The translations under genes were made by a program, and so were the position numbers. A model generated the notes under the pieces. It saw nothing but the letters and a program-made list of their open reading frames with translations. It was not told where the DNA came from and searched no databases. A DNA stretch of 64,000 nucleotides from Anatilimnocola aggregata. GTDB lineage: Bacteria; Planctomycetota; Planctomycetia; Pirellulales; Pirellulaceae. The DNA is taken from NCBI RefSeq assembly GCF_007747655.1, contig NZ_CP036274.1, positions 7,068,001 through 7,132,000 on the forward strand. Direction: 5' to 3'. Below are positions 1 through 9,824 of this stretch, one piece after another. The stretch's first letter is position 1, and each line of letters begins with the position of its first letter.

Positions 1-66
1 CCGTTTCGCAAGCCCGTCGACGATGCGGTGTTCCAGGTCGAAAACAAGGTCTCGTTCGGTTCGTAA
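1..66 (+). CDS. C-terminal end of an unidentified protein, probably from the T6SS cluster
   Basis: The first 66 bases read in one frame to a TAA stop and give 21 residues ending VENKVSFGS. The fragment is too short to assign to a family. Its position directly upstream of tssH on the same strand suggests another type VI secretion component, but that is inference from context only. The 136 bases between its stop and the tssH start show no clear terminator. Confidence 0.5.
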   Translation, partial: PFRKPVDDAVFQVENKVSFGS

Positions 67-202
67 AGTCACATTGCAGAACGATTGTCAGGAACCGGCT
101 GTAACATTTCGTCTTCGTTGCCGCTAATGATCTTTTAGCTTTGAGTGTTGCTCTTCTATCTACTTTCACCGAATGCGGGGCGTCCCTTTGGGGACGAAAA
201 TC

Positions 203-3016
203 GTGGCGCACAACTTGAAATCGCTGCTCGGCAAGCTCAATGAATATTGTCACCGCGCGTTGCTCAGTGGAGCTGCGGTCGCTGCTTCCAAAAGCAACTT
301 CGAAGTCGAACTCGAGCATTGGTTCTTTCAACTGCTGGAAGCTCCGAACACCGACATCAGCCGCCTGCTCCGGCACTTCGAGATTGACCAGTCGCGACTC
401 GTCGGCGAACTGGCCAAAGCCATCGAGAAATTCAAGACGGGCAATCCGCGCGCGGTGGCTGGCTTCTCGATCAAGATCGTCGACCTCCTGCGCGAAGCCT
501 GGCTGATTGCGTCGGTCGAGTTTGGTGCTAATAAAATTCGCTCGGGGCACTTGTTGCAAGCCGTACTCGCCACGCCGGACCTAGCCACACTCATTTTGAG
601 CAGCTTGCCCAAGCTGGGTACGATCGACGTCGCACAGTTGCAAAAAGACATGCGCGACGTCGTTTCGGGCTCGATCGAAGACGTAGCCAGCGCCAAAGAT
701 GCCGCCACCAGCGGTGGCGATGGTGGTCCGCAACTTGCCTCGGGTGGCAAGACACCAGCCCTCGATCAATTCACCATCGACCTCACCGCGCGGGCTCGCG
801 AGGGCAAGGTCGACCCGGTACTTGGCCGCGATTTCGAGATTCGACAACTCGTCGATATCCTGATGCGTCGTCGCCAGAACAACCCGATTCTCACGGGCGA
901 AGCGGGGGTTGGCAAAACGGCCGTTGTTGAAGGCTTTGCCATTCGCATTGCATCTGGCGATGTGCCGCCAATTCTGCAGAACGTCTCGCTCCGCTCGCTC
1001 GACCTCGGCCTGTTACAAGCGGGCGCGGGAGTGAAGGGCGAATTCGAAAATCGCTTGAAGCAGGTGATTGCAGAAGTCAAGGCTTCGCCGCAGCCCATCA
1101 TTCTGTTCATCGACGAAGCTCATACTCTAATTGGTGCCGGTGGTGCTGCGGGGCAAGGTGACGCGGCGAACATGCTCAAGCCGGCACTGGCCCGCGGTGA
1201 ACTGCGCACCATCGCGGCGACGACCTGGTCGGAATACAAAAAGTACTTCGAAAAAGATGCGGCCCTCGCGCGGCGGTTCCAAGTGGTAAAGGTGGAAGAG
1301 CCCGGTGAAGAGCAGGCCATTAACATGATGCGCGGCTTCACGCCGACCCTTGAGGACCATCACGGTCTGCAAGTGCTCGACGAAGCGATTCGCGATGCCG
1401 TCAAACTATCGAGCCGCTATATCACCGGTCGTCAGCTGCCCGATAAATCGGTCAGCTTGCTCGATACAGCAGCCGCGCGCGTGGCGATCAGTCACAACGC
1501 CACGCCTGGGCAGGTCGAAGACACACGCCGTCGCACCGAGCAACTTGTTCGGCAAATTGAAGGCATCTCGCGCGAACATGCCATCGGCGGCGGGCACGAC
1601 GAGCACCTGCAGCAGCTCAAAGAAGAGTTGACGCAGACCGAAGCCAAACTGAAATTACTCGACGAGCGTTGGCAGAAAGAACTGGAGCTAGTGAAAGCGA
1701 TTCGAGAGATTCGCTCCAAAATCGCAGCTGCGGTGTTGCCCCCAAAGCCGAGCAAGAGCAAAGATGCCAAGGGAAATGGTCAAGCGCCTGCTGCAGCTAC
1801 TGCACCGGCCGTTGCTTCCGCCACGACTGGCCCGGCTGCAAAGGTGACCGTCGGCGGTGCCGTGGGTCCGCAAGCAGCCGTCGTTGCCGAAACCGCTGCG
1901 GCTACGCCACCCACTGCAGAAGAGCTCGCGCAGCTACGAAAAGATCTCGATACCAAGAATGCCGAATTGAAGGCCCTGCAAGGCGAGAATCCGCTGATGC
2001 AGGTTTGTGTCGATTCGCAAACAATTGCCGAAGTGGTGTCGGGCTGGACCGGCATTCCGATTGGCAAGATGTTCACCGACGAAATCAAAACGGTCCTCAA
2101 ACTGAAAGAAAAGCTTGAAGAGCGCGTGATTGGCCAGTCGCACGCGCTTGATGCGCTAGGTCAACGCATTCGCACCGCCCGCGCGGGACTTGTCGACCCA
2201 AACCGCCCGATTGGCGTGTTCATGATGGTGGGCCCCAGCGGCGTCGGCAAAACCGAAACCGCGATGGCGCTTGCCGATATTCTGTACGGTGGTGACAAAA
2301 ACATGGTCATCATCAACATGTCGGAGTATCAGGAGGCTCATACCGTTTCGAGCCTCAAGGGTTCCCCTCCCGGTTATGTCGGCTATGGCGAAGGTGGCGT
2401 GCTGACCGAAGCTGTTCGCCGCAAGCCTTACAGCGTGGTGCTACTCGACGAAGTCGAAAAAGCTCACAATGACGTGATGGAATTGTTCTACCAGGTCTTC
2501 GATAAAGGGATGCTCGAAGATGCCGAAGGTCGCGAGATCGATTTTAAGAACACCGTCATCCTGCTGACTTCCAACGTCGGCACCGATGCGATTGCCAAGA
2601 TGTGTGCCGATCCAGAAACACGCCCCGATCCGACAGCACTTGCCGAAGCACTTCGTCCTGAATTGCTGAAGGTCTTCAAGCCGGCGTTTCTCGGCCGTAT
2701 GGTCGTCTGTCCCTACTATCCACTGGCGGACGACGTGATGCGTGACATCATCAAGTTGAAACTCGGACACATTGGCAAACGACTGGCAGAGAACCATAAA
2801 GCCAAGTTCACCTACGATGACTCAGTCGTCGAAGCGGTACGCGAACGCTGCCGAGAGGTCGAAAGCGGAGCCCGCAACGTCGACCATATTCTCACCGGTT
2901 CAATGCTGCCCGAGATTTCTCGCGAAGTCCTGGCGCGGATGGCCGAGGGAACATCGATCAAGCGAGTCCACATCAAGATCGACGACAAATCTCAGTTTGC
3001 CTACGAACTTGAATAA
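203..3016 (+). CDS. tssH: ClpV/TssH, AAA+ ATPase of the type VI secretion system
   Basis: This hexameric AAA+ disaggregase recycles the contracted TssB/TssC sheath in the cytoplasm. The protein has a Clp N-domain, a first ATPase domain with Walker A GEAGVGKT (about residue 232) and Walker B ILFIDEAH, a coiled-coil middle domain, and a second ATPase domain with GPSGVGKT (about residue 677) and VVLLDEVEK. I chose the GTG at 203 because GGGGA lies 8 bases before it and the sequence from there (AHNLKSLLGKLN) fits the family start. The ATG at 173 has no ribosome binding site and would add ten residues. An Ala/Pro-rich low-complexity stretch of about 60 residues sits in the middle domain (about residues 513-575), which is unusual for TssH. 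With vgrG downstream this is a T6SS ClpV rather than housekeeping ClpB. Confidence 0.93.
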   Translation: MAHNLKSLLGKLNEYCHRALLSGAAVAASKSNFEVELEHWFFQLLEAPNTDISRLLRHFEIDQSRLVGELAKAIEKFKTGNPRAVAGFSIKIVDLLREAWLIASVEFGANKIRSGHLLQAVLATPDLATLILSSLPKLGTIDVAQLQKDMRDVVSGSIEDVASAKDAATSGGDGGPQLASGGKTPALDQFTIDLTARAREGKVDPVLGRDFEIRQLVDILMRRRQNNPILTGEAGVGKTAVVEGFAIRIASGDVPPILQNVSLRSLDLGLLQAGAGVKGEFENRLKQVIAEVKASPQPIILFIDEAHTLIGAGGAAGQGDAANMLKPALARGELRTIAATTWSEYKKYFEKDAALARRFQVVKVEEPGEEQAINMMRGFTPTLEDHHGLQVLDEAIRDAVKLSSRYITGRQLPDKSVSLLDTAAARVAISHNATPGQVEDTRRRTEQLVRQIEGISREHAIGGGHDEHLQQLKEELTQTEAKLKLLDERWQKELELVKAIREIRSKIAAAVLPPKPSKSKDAKGNGQAPAAATAPAVASATTGPAAKVTVGGAVGPQAAVVAETAAATPPTAEELAQLRKDLDTKNAELKALQGENPLMQVCVDSQTIAEVVSGWTGIPIGKMFTDEIKTVLKLKEKLEERVIGQSHALDALGQRIRTARAGLVDPNRPIGVFMMVGPSGVGKTETAMALADILYGGDKNMVIINMSEYQEAHTVSSLKGSPPGYVGYGEGGVLTEAVRRKPYSVVLLDEVEKAHNDVMELFYQVFDKGMLEDAEGREIDFKNTVILLTSNVGTDAIAKMCADPETRPDPTALAEALRPELLKVFKPAFLGRMVVCPYYPLADDVMRDIIKLKLGHIGKRLAENHKAKFTYDDSVVEAVRERCREVESGARNVDHILTGSMLPEISREVLARMAEGTSIKRVHIKIDDKSQFAYELE

Positions 3017-3031
3017 TCCGCGCAAGAAGGA

Positions 3032-3069
3032 CATCCAGCCTGTCATTCCCGGCCATCGCAGGCTGGATG
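3032..3069 (+). terminator. GC-rich hairpin just after tssH
   Basis: A perfect 11-base inverted repeat (CATCCAGCCTG at 3032-3042, CAGGCTGGATG at 3059-3069) with a 16-base loop begins 15 bases after the tssH stop. It has no T-run, so it is more likely an mRNA 3' stabiliser or a repeat than a complete terminator. Confidence 0.45.
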
Positions 3070-3111
3070 CCTATGCCACGAACTTGCGGACGAGCACCCG
3101 AAAACCCGCTT

Positions 3112-3135
3112 AAAAACCACGATTTCGCGGTTTTT
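3112..3135 (+). terminator. Possible Rho-independent terminator between tssH and vgrG
   Basis: AAAAACC at 3112-3118 pairs with GGTTTTT at 3129-3135, with a further inner CG/CG pairing. The T-rich right arm itself supplies the U tract. If it functions, vgrG has its own promoter in the following 160 bases; I could not pick one with confidence. Confidence 0.45.
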
Positions 3136-3298
3136 ACCCAAAAATCGGGCAACCGGGCGAGCTCAGCCGGCGAGAATAGTGGGTGAAGGTGTGCGCAGTC
3201 GCATGACCGCGATTGCGCACTACGGCAACGATTATTAAGCAACCTGCTGCCAATAAACATCGAATCGCTCCACGATTGGTGAGAAGGATTGACGCCTC

Positions 3299-5326
3299 AT
3301 GTCGAAATTAAGTCAAAAAGACCGCTGCCTCGGCATCACCACGGCTGCTGGCGAAGATGTGCTGGTCATCGAATCGTTCACGATGACCGAGAAGATGTCG
3401 GAACTCTTCACGCTGCAAGCCGACCTCTATTCGGAAGAGCGGGAGATCAAACCCGAAGCGATCATCGGCAAGCCGGTGACGCTGCGGGTCACGTCGCACG
3501 ACAAAGACACGGAGCGGTTCTTTCACGGCATCTGCAAGCGCTTCTCACAAGGTCCCGAAGACGACCGGGTCCGCTCGTATCAACTCGAAGCGGTGCCGTG
3601 GCTCTGGATGCTGACGCAAACGTCCGACTGCCGCATTTTTCAAGACAAGTCGGTTCCCGAAATCATTAAGAAGGTCTTCAGCGACCTGGGCTTCTCGGAC
3701 TTCAAAGACGAACTGACCGGCAGCTACACCAAGTGGGACTACTGCGTGCAGTATCGCGAGACCGATTTCAATTTCATCTCGCGGCTGATGGAGCACGAAG
3801 GGATTTTTTACTTCTTCAAGCACGAGAAAGACAAGCACACGCTGGTGCTCGCCGACTCGCCGGATGCCCACAAGCCCTGCCCCGTTGCCGCCGAAGCGCA
3901 GTACATTCCTGAGATTGGCGAAGGGAAGAAGAGTCACGGCGTGGTCGATTGGCAACTGTCGCAGGAAATGCGGCCGGGCAAGTTCGTCTCGCGCGATTTC
4001 AACTTCCAAATGCCCGATAAGACGCTTGATGCCAACGCCACCACGCAGGTGAAAGTAGGGGGGAACGACAAACTCGAAATCTACGACTTTCCCGGCTATC
4101 ATGCCCAGCAATTCAATAAGCCCGATCAGCGGATGGGCGACGTCGAGCAACTCGGCAAGAGCCTGGCCAAGATTCGCATGGAAGAAGAGGAAGCGGCCCA
4201 TCAGCTGGCTTCCGGCACTTCCACCATGCGGGGCTTCTCGCCCGGTTTTCAGTTCACGCTCAAAGATAAAGAAGGGCGGCGCACCAAGGGAAATCCCTAC
4301 GTACTGACGGCTGTGCAACACTCGGCTGTGCAAAGCCCGTCGTACTTCTCGGACGAGTCGAACGAGAACGCTTATCAAAATTCGTTCGTCTGCATTCCTA
4401 AGAAGGTGAAGTTCCGGCCGTCGCGCACCGCAGCCAAGCCGGTGATTCACGGCATGCATACAGCGGTCGTGGTCGGTCCCAGCGGCGAAGAGATTTATAC
4501 TGACAAGTACGGCCGGATCAAAGTTCAGTTTCCATGGGACCGCGAAGGTAAGAAGGACGAGAGTAGCAGCTGCTGGCTGCGAGTCTCGCAGCCCTGGTCG
4601 GGCAAACAATGGGGCGCGTTCTGTTGGCCGCGCATCGGGCACGAAGTGCTCGTCGGCTTTATGGAAGGCGATCCCGATCAGCCGTTGTGCGTCGGTAGCG
4701 TCTACAACCACGACAACATGCCTCCCTACACGATGCCCGACAATCAAACCCGCTCGGGGTTTAAAAGTCGCAGCTCGAAGGACGGCAGCACCGACAATTT
4801 CAACGAGTTGCGGTTCGAAGATAAGAAGGACAAGGAAGAGATTTACTTCCACGCCGAGAAGGACTTCAATCGCGTCGTCGAGAACAACGATACGCTTAAG
4901 GTCGGCTTCGAGAAGAAAGACGACGGCGATCAGAAGATTGAGATCTTCAATACGCAAACGGTGAAGATCGGCACGCCACAGGCCAAGGAAGGAAGTCAGA
5001 AAATCGAGATCTATAAGGACCGCGACGCCAAGCTTAAGATGGGCAATGACTCGCTGAAGATCGAGATGGGCAATCGCGAAACCAAGCTCTCGCTCGGCAA
5101 CGACACGACCAAACTCGACCTCGGCAAGAGCGAGACCGAAGCGATGCAGTCGATCGAGTTCAAGGTCGGCCAGAGTAGCATCAAGATCGACCAGATGGGG
5201 GTCACCATCAAAGGAATGATGATCAAGATCGAAGGCCAGGTGATGACCGACGTCAAAGGCCTGATGACCACTGTCCAAGGCTCTGCGATGGCCACCATCA
5301 AGGGCGGCATTTTGATGATCAATTAA
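3299..5326 (+). CDS. vgrG: VgrG/TssI, type VI secretion spike protein
   Basis: VgrG trimers form the puncturing tip of the T6SS tube. The 675-residue protein has the gp27-like N-terminal part, including the family stretch RETDFNFISRLMEHEGIFYFF at about residues 153-173. It then has the gp5 OB-fold (YGRIKVQFPWD near 403, GDPDQPLCVGSVYN near 460). The C-terminal needle (about 520-675) is built from short repeats such as KIEMGN and KLSLGND that form the beta-helix. It ends at ILMIN with no extra domain, so it appears to be a structural VgrG without a fused effector. The gene is convergent with the helicase gene, whose 3' end is only 23 bases away. No immunity or effector gene accompanies it on the + strand. 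Confidence 0.92.
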   Translation: MSKLSQKDRCLGITTAAGEDVLVIESFTMTEKMSELFTLQADLYSEEREIKPEAIIGKPVTLRVTSHDKDTERFFHGICKRFSQGPEDDRVRSYQLEAVPWLWMLTQTSDCRIFQDKSVPEIIKKVFSDLGFSDFKDELTGSYTKWDYCVQYRETDFNFISRLMEHEGIFYFFKHEKDKHTLVLADSPDAHKPCPVAAEAQYIPEIGEGKKSHGVVDWQLSQEMRPGKFVSRDFNFQMPDKTLDANATTQVKVGGNDKLEIYDFPGYHAQQFNKPDQRMGDVEQLGKSLAKIRMEEEEAAHQLASGTSTMRGFSPGFQFTLKDKEGRRTKGNPYVLTAVQHSAVQSPSYFSDESNENAYQNSFVCIPKKVKFRPSRTAAKPVIHGMHTAVVVGPSGEEIYTDKYGRIKVQFPWDREGKKDESSSCWLRVSQPWSGKQWGAFCWPRIGHEVLVGFMEGDPDQPLCVGSVYNHDNMPPYTMPDNQTRSGFKSRSSKDGSTDNFNELRFEDKKDKEEIYFHAEKDFNRVVENNDTLKVGFEKKDDGDQKIEIFNTQTVKIGTPQAKEGSQKIEIYKDRDAKLKMGNDSLKIEMGNRETKLSLGNDTTKLDLGKSETEAMQSIEFKVGQSSIKIDQMGVTIKGMMIKIEGQVMTDVKGLMTTVQGSAMATIKGGILMIN

Positions 5327-5349
5327 ATCATCAGGAATACCAAAGCAGA

Positions 5350-8300
5350 CTACAAGAACACATCCTTCTCATGAATAAACGCGCTGGGTGCCTGGCCGCC
5401 AGTGCGGGCTGATTGGGCGAGGTCTTCGCCAGCACCGCGGAGGGCGAAGATGGCTTCGCCGGGACTGACATGCTGGTTCCAATAGCGCTCGTAAATGGCG
5501 ACGAGGTCTTTGTTGCGGGCAAGCTGCGAAGGAACTGCGTGCAGCATCACTTGTTCGCGCCGCCGCCGCTGAAAATATTGCCCGACAATGGACGGAAGCA
5601 GCTTCGAGAGCCAGGTTGCTTCCAGGCGGTCGATCTGCCGCGGAATCACATAGCGGGGTTCATGCAGCGGGCCGAGCGCTTCGTGCAGGGCCTGCGTAAA
5701 GAGCCGGCTGTCGGCTTCGTTGGCCTCTTCGAGAAACACGCGCACGTAACCGCCCACGCGGTCTACGGCTTGCGGAGTGGAATTGATGACGGGGTCAGTC
5801 AGCAGGCGGGCCTCGGTCAGCGAATGAAGGACGGCCAGACCGATGGCCTGCGCGAGCGACTTTGTAGTCCACGCCTGCTTGGCACCTTTGAACGGCGGGA
5901 ATTCGTCAGCGCCGGGCTCCTTCGCCAATTTGATTTCGAGCGTACGCAGGGGCTGATTTCGATACGGGCTGCCGACCTTCCATAACTCTCGGCACGATTG
6001 CCGGCGGGCCGCGCGGGCCAGCATATCGGCATTCAAAAGGGCAGTGGAACCTTCGAGCCCCTCGGGCCGCAGTTGCGTGAACGCAGGGTGGACGTGGCCC
6101 ACTCCTTTTTCAATTGCGCCGTCGTCGGTCACGCCATACAACCGTTGATGCTTGAGCCGAAAGCGGCGGTAATCGTCGAGCCCTTTGCTGAACTCCGGCG
6201 CGAGGCAGACCACGTCCCAGTTGTTCGCCACCTTCAAGGGCTCGGCAGGGTCGAGGCGAATCGACCGCCCGCGCAACTGATTTACAGTCATCGACGTGGT
6301 AACGGTTGTGAGATCAATCAGCACGTTGATCTTGTTCGCATCCCAGCCTTCACCCAGCAGTCCGCGCGTGCCGACGAGGCACTTGGTAACGCCCCGCTGA
6401 AACATCTCGGTAATCATCTCGACGTACACGCGCGGGGCCCAATCCCTGCCGCGGCCGCGCAAAGCACGGAAACCTTCGTCCTGCCCCAGTTCGAGTTCCA
6501 CTTCGTACTTCTCGGCAGTCAGCCACTCTTCGCAGCTTTGCTTGAGCAGCACGGCGATATCGTCATCGATCAGCACGCTGGAGCCGGTCAACAGCACGGG
6601 GTGGAGCGCGTCGGTCGTGGCGTTTTGCGTGAGCGTTTTGAACGCGGCAATCGCGCCACCCGCTTCGTCGTCGAGCAGGTTCTCGGCCGCGCCACTCGTG
6701 GCGGACGTTTTTTCATAATCGGCAATCACGACAGCCCGCAGCTTGTCGCCGAGCAATTGATATTCGGCCTGTAAGATCGGCACGAGCGCTTGCGACTTGC
6801 CGCGCGAGTAAGCCATCACCCGGCCGACCGGCGAAGCGCAAGGCTGCCAACCCGTATCGGTGATTTGAATGCCCAGGATGCGCAGTCGCTGGATGACGCG
6901 CTGGGCCAGCGCATGATCGCGGGGATCTTTCGAGCGTCTAAGACGATGCCTTACGTAGCGATCGAGCACCGGCGCGAGAAGTTCCATCTCGGGAACCTCT
7001 TGTGGCGCGACGTCGTCCTCGGGGAGCGGCACATCGTCGGGAAGTTTGATTCTCCGTCGCAGCAGGAACACGCGCGCGGCCCATGCCAGATCGGGATCGC
7101 GTTTGGCAAACGCGTTCCAATCTTTCGCCAGGCCAGTCGGCAACCGCTTTTCGAGCAAAATGCGAGATAACCATTCGAGCAGCGATTCGCGCAGTGGCGA
7201 CTGTGCGCGAACAAAGTCTTTTTGCTTTACGGGAACGGCTTCCTCCGCGGGCTCGGGCTCGGGCTCGGCCAGTTTGCGAATGATGCCGCTGCCGGTGATC
7301 TCGGCCGCCTGTACCGAAATGAAGTCGCCATCGTTCTCGTCAGTCACTTCGACGGCCGATTCCACATCGGCAGGGAGTTCTTCTTCGTCCGTATCCTCAA
7401 CAGTCTCAATCGCCTCGGCAGTTTCCTCCTCTTGCGGCAACGGCTGGCACAACTCAGCAACCAACTCATGCAACTGTTCATCGGCGTTAGCAATGAAGGT
7501 GAGTTCATCGGGCGCGGGACGCACGAAGTAAGCCAGGTCCTGATAGGGAGCGAGAAAGCCGTCCTTCACTACCGCCGGAACTGGCACTTCGTAGTCGATC
7601 TCGCCCAGGTAGCGATCGTACCGTTGCACGTCGGCCGGCAACTTGCCATCGCGATCGGGCGGGGTCGCGGTGAGCGCAATGACGATGGGCCCCGCAAGCA
7701 GGTCGTGAGCCGCTTCGAGCACTCGCCCCCAGTGACCGAGCAAGTGATGGCACTCGTCGACAATGACCAGGCCCACGCCGCGGTCGCGCAGGCGGGCGAG
7801 CGTATCGAGCGCAGAGACGTGCAGCGTTTGTAAAGCGTCACCGGCGATCGCCATCGCATCGCGGGCCTGCTTGCGATAGGCAGACAAACGCTGGTCATAG
7901 TAGTCGCGATTGTGTCGCTTGAGATCGGCCAGCCAGAACTTCGCCTCCTCCACCGTCTGGGCCTGTTCGCTGCCAATCAAGCGTTCGAGCCACAAGCTGC
8001 GTGCTTGCTCATCGAGGTCGTCGCTGCCGCGGCCCGGAAGCGTGACCGACTGATAAGTCAGGCTCGTGAGCCAGGCGGGCTTGTCCGGCTTGGTGCTGAT
8101 CCATTCGGCTGGCACGTTGGCGGGTTCGGGATCACCATTTTGCCACGAGAATTGATCGACCTTAGCAGCCCACTGCGCTTGAATGGCGGAGTTCGGCGAG
8201 AGGACCACGGCCGGCAAGCGAACGCACTCGGCCCACAGATACAGCCCCAGAATCGTCTTGCCCGAACCGGGGGGCGCGACAATATGCAACTGCCTCGCAC

Positions 8301-8433
8301 CATCGGCCAGTTTTTGTCGCGCGAGCTTAACGACATCGGCCTGCGAAGGACGCAATTGGCCGCGGAACCGCAATTGCGGAAATGGCTCGCGCTGGTCGGC
8401 CCGCTGTTCAAACTGTTCTTCACGCAGTGGCAT
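5350..8433 (-). CDS. Large superfamily 2 helicase (DEAD/DEAH-type), function unknown
   Basis: The 1027-residue protein has Walker A APPGSGKT (residues 53-60), a DEAH-type box DECHH (226-230), motif III LTATP (about 254-258) and motif VI QLRGRSIRLDP in the second RecA domain. A strongly acidic linker (about 335-385, many E and D) and a helical insert separate the two halves. The C-terminal 300 residues match no domain I recognise. These motifs establish an ATP-dependent nucleic acid translocase, but the substrate is not evident. No methyltransferase, nuclease or specificity gene lies next to it, so a restriction or phage-defence role is speculation. It starts 8 bases after the desaturase stop and may be cotranscribed with that gene. 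Confidence 0.8.
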   Translation of the reverse strand: MPLREEQFEQRADQREPFPQLRFRGQLRPSQADVVKLARQKLADGARQLHIVAPPGSGKTILGLYLWAECVRLPAVVLSPNSAIQAQWAAKVDQFSWQNGDPEPANVPAEWISTKPDKPAWLTSLTYQSVTLPGRGSDDLDEQARSLWLERLIGSEQAQTVEEAKFWLADLKRHNRDYYDQRLSAYRKQARDAMAIAGDALQTLHVSALDTLARLRDRGVGLVIVDECHHLLGHWGRVLEAAHDLLAGPIVIALTATPPDRDGKLPADVQRYDRYLGEIDYEVPVPAVVKDGFLAPYQDLAYFVRPAPDELTFIANADEQLHELVAELCQPLPQEEETAEAIETVEDTDEEELPADVESAVEVTDENDGDFISVQAAEITGSGIIRKLAEPEPEPAEEAVPVKQKDFVRAQSPLRESLLEWLSRILLEKRLPTGLAKDWNAFAKRDPDLAWAARVFLLRRRIKLPDDVPLPEDDVAPQEVPEMELLAPVLDRYVRHRLRRSKDPRDHALAQRVIQRLRILGIQITDTGWQPCASPVGRVMAYSRGKSQALVPILQAEYQLLGDKLRAVVIADYEKTSATSGAAENLLDDEAGGAIAAFKTLTQNATTDALHPVLLTGSSVLIDDDIAVLLKQSCEEWLTAEKYEVELELGQDEGFRALRGRGRDWAPRVYVEMITEMFQRGVTKCLVGTRGLLGEGWDANKINVLIDLTTVTTSMTVNQLRGRSIRLDPAEPLKVANNWDVVCLAPEFSKGLDDYRRFRLKHQRLYGVTDDGAIEKGVGHVHPAFTQLRPEGLEGSTALLNADMLARAARRQSCRELWKVGSPYRNQPLRTLEIKLAKEPGADEFPPFKGAKQAWTTKSLAQAIGLAVLHSLTEARLLTDPVINSTPQAVDRVGGYVRVFLEEANEADSRLFTQALHEALGPLHEPRYVIPRQIDRLEATWLSKLLPSIVGQYFQRRRREQVMLHAVPSQLARNKDLVAIYERYWNQHVSPGEAIFALRGAGEDLAQSARTGGQAPSAFIHEKDVFL

Positions 8434-8441
8434 CGGACCAA

Positions 8442-9512
8442 TTATGCCGCATCGCGGGCACTCGTCCCAGACTGTCGTTCGCTGGCCTCTTCTTCATTGA
8501 AGTCGGCGAGTGGCTTGGGGCGGACGACATTCTTCGCCAGACCGACGCACTCCAGGGCTTGAATCGCCACGTACGTCAAATCGATCTCGTACCAGCGGTG
8601 ACCGTGAGCGGCCGCGCGAGGCTGAGCATGGTGGTTGTTGTGCCAGCCTTCACCATTGGTAGCCAGGGCGCAGAGAACATTGTTGCGGCTGTCCTCGCGG
8701 GTTGCATAGTTGCGATAGCCCCACATGTGCGTGATGGAATTAATGGCCCAGGTTGTGTGCCAGGTATACAGGGTGCGGATCACCACCCCCCACAGCAGAA
8801 TGCTCAGGCCGAACTGCACGCCACCCAGGTAGGTGCCGGTGTAGATCCACCCGATCGCCATGCCCACCAGATAAAACGCCAGCGCATGAGCCGCGAAGAT
8901 CCAGCCCCACAGCACGTTTCGCTCGAGCCGCAGATAGAACGGATCTTGCAGAATGTCGCGCGCATAGCGCTCGTACATGTTAATACCGACCAGTTGCCGG
9001 TTTTCGATAAACAGCCAGCCGATGTGCGACCAAAACCAGGTGACACGCGGCGTATGCGGGTCGGGCTGTTGATCGGAATGCTGATGGTGCAGGCGATGGA
9101 CGGCGACCCAGCGAGCGGGTGTATCTTGCAACGTGCAGACGCCCAAAATCGCCAGCGTGTGTTCGACCCATTTGGGGCAAGTATAGCCGCGATGCGTGAG
9201 CAGGCGGTGATAGCCGGCACCAATGCCCATCGAGCAGAAGATGAAGTTGCCGATCGGAATCAGTGCCAGACCGGTCCAGCTGAAGAGCCAAGGAACGAAG
9301 GCGAGGGGGAGCAGCAGGTGAAAGCCAACAATCGGAATGATGTACGACCAGATCAAGCGGCCGTTCTTCGTCGATTCCGGGTGCGGAACGCGAGTCGGCA
9401 CGCGCACCGGCAGCACGTCGGCGGCTGGCTCGGTGTCCACTTCGCCGCGCTCTTCGGTGAGCACGCCCAACCGAGGACTATTCGTAATCGACAAGGTAGA
9501 ACCCTCGAACAA
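8442..9512 (-). CDS. Acyl-CoA/fatty acid desaturase (stearoyl-CoA 9-desaturase type)
   Basis: This is a membrane di-iron desaturase that introduces a double bond into fatty acyl chains. The three histidine boxes are visible: HRLLTH (about residue 103), HRLHHQH (about 140) and HNNHH (about 293). They are separated by paired hydrophobic segments such as [20 protein letters not shown] and [12 protein letters not shown]. The length of 356 residues is normal for the family. The start is uncertain: the outermost possible codon is a TTG at 9512, and a TTG at 9494 is preceded by GAGGG seven bases upstream. The first about 50 residues are not conserved. The helicase gene follows after 8 bases on the same strand. 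Confidence 0.9.
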   Translation of the reverse strand: MFEGSTLSITNSPRLGVLTEERGEVDTEPAADVLPVRVPTRVPHPESTKNGRLIWSYIIPIVGFHLLLPLAFVPWLFSWTGLALIPIGNFIFCSMGIGAGYHRLLTHRGYTCPKWVEHTLAILGVCTLQDTPARWVAVHRLHHQHSDQQPDPHTPRVTWFWSHIGWLFIENRQLVGINMYERYARDILQDPFYLRLERNVLWGWIFAAHALAFYLVGMAIGWIYTGTYLGGVQFGLSILLWGVVIRTLYTWHTTWAINSITHMWGYRNYATREDSRNNVLCALATNGEGWHNNHHAQPRAAAHGHRWYEIDLTYVAIQALECVGLAKNVVRPKPLADFNEEEASERQSGTSARDAA

Positions 9513-9824
9513 GTGACCCGGTAAAAAACTGTCGCGGCCAGGCCGTTAGTGCGAGATGGGTATATACGGCAGCAGGAGTGCCTTATATCACGCGGTGCAG
9601 GCAAGCACCCAGATCATTTTTGCTGGCAAGTTCCATCAGCTAGCAGGAGACTGGCGGGAGGCGCCATCGCTGGAACCGGACGTTTAGTTTTACACCAAAT
9701 CGGCGCGCTTACCATTCACCCGCTTTGGATTTGCCGATTGCCTGCGTAATAGTTGCGTTTGCGGGGTGCAAATCTCGTGGCAACTGCCAGGGAGTATTCG
9801 GGGAACCCGAGTAGAGAGTAGTCT
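9513..9824. other. Divergent intergenic region, no gene seen
   Basis: These 312 bases lie between the desaturase (minus strand) and the small hypothetical gene (plus strand) and should hold both promoters. I see a TATATAC stretch near 9557 but no convincing -35/-10 pair, and no RNA gene. Confidence 0.4.

Noticed and set aside
3545-5278. 577-codon open frame on the minus strand opposite vgrG
   Set aside because: It mirrors the vgrG codons in the antisense frame, has no family features and is rich in Leu/Val/Asp/His runs typical of an antisense shadow of a GC-rich gene.
5350-9512. Helicase plus neighbour as a restriction-modification or DISARM-like system
   Set aside because: The neighbours are a desaturase and vgrG; no methyltransferase, nuclease or PLD gene is present.
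8382-9524. 380-codon plus-strand frame opposite the desaturase
   Set aside because: The minus strand carries the three histidine boxes; the plus-strand frame has no recognisable feature.
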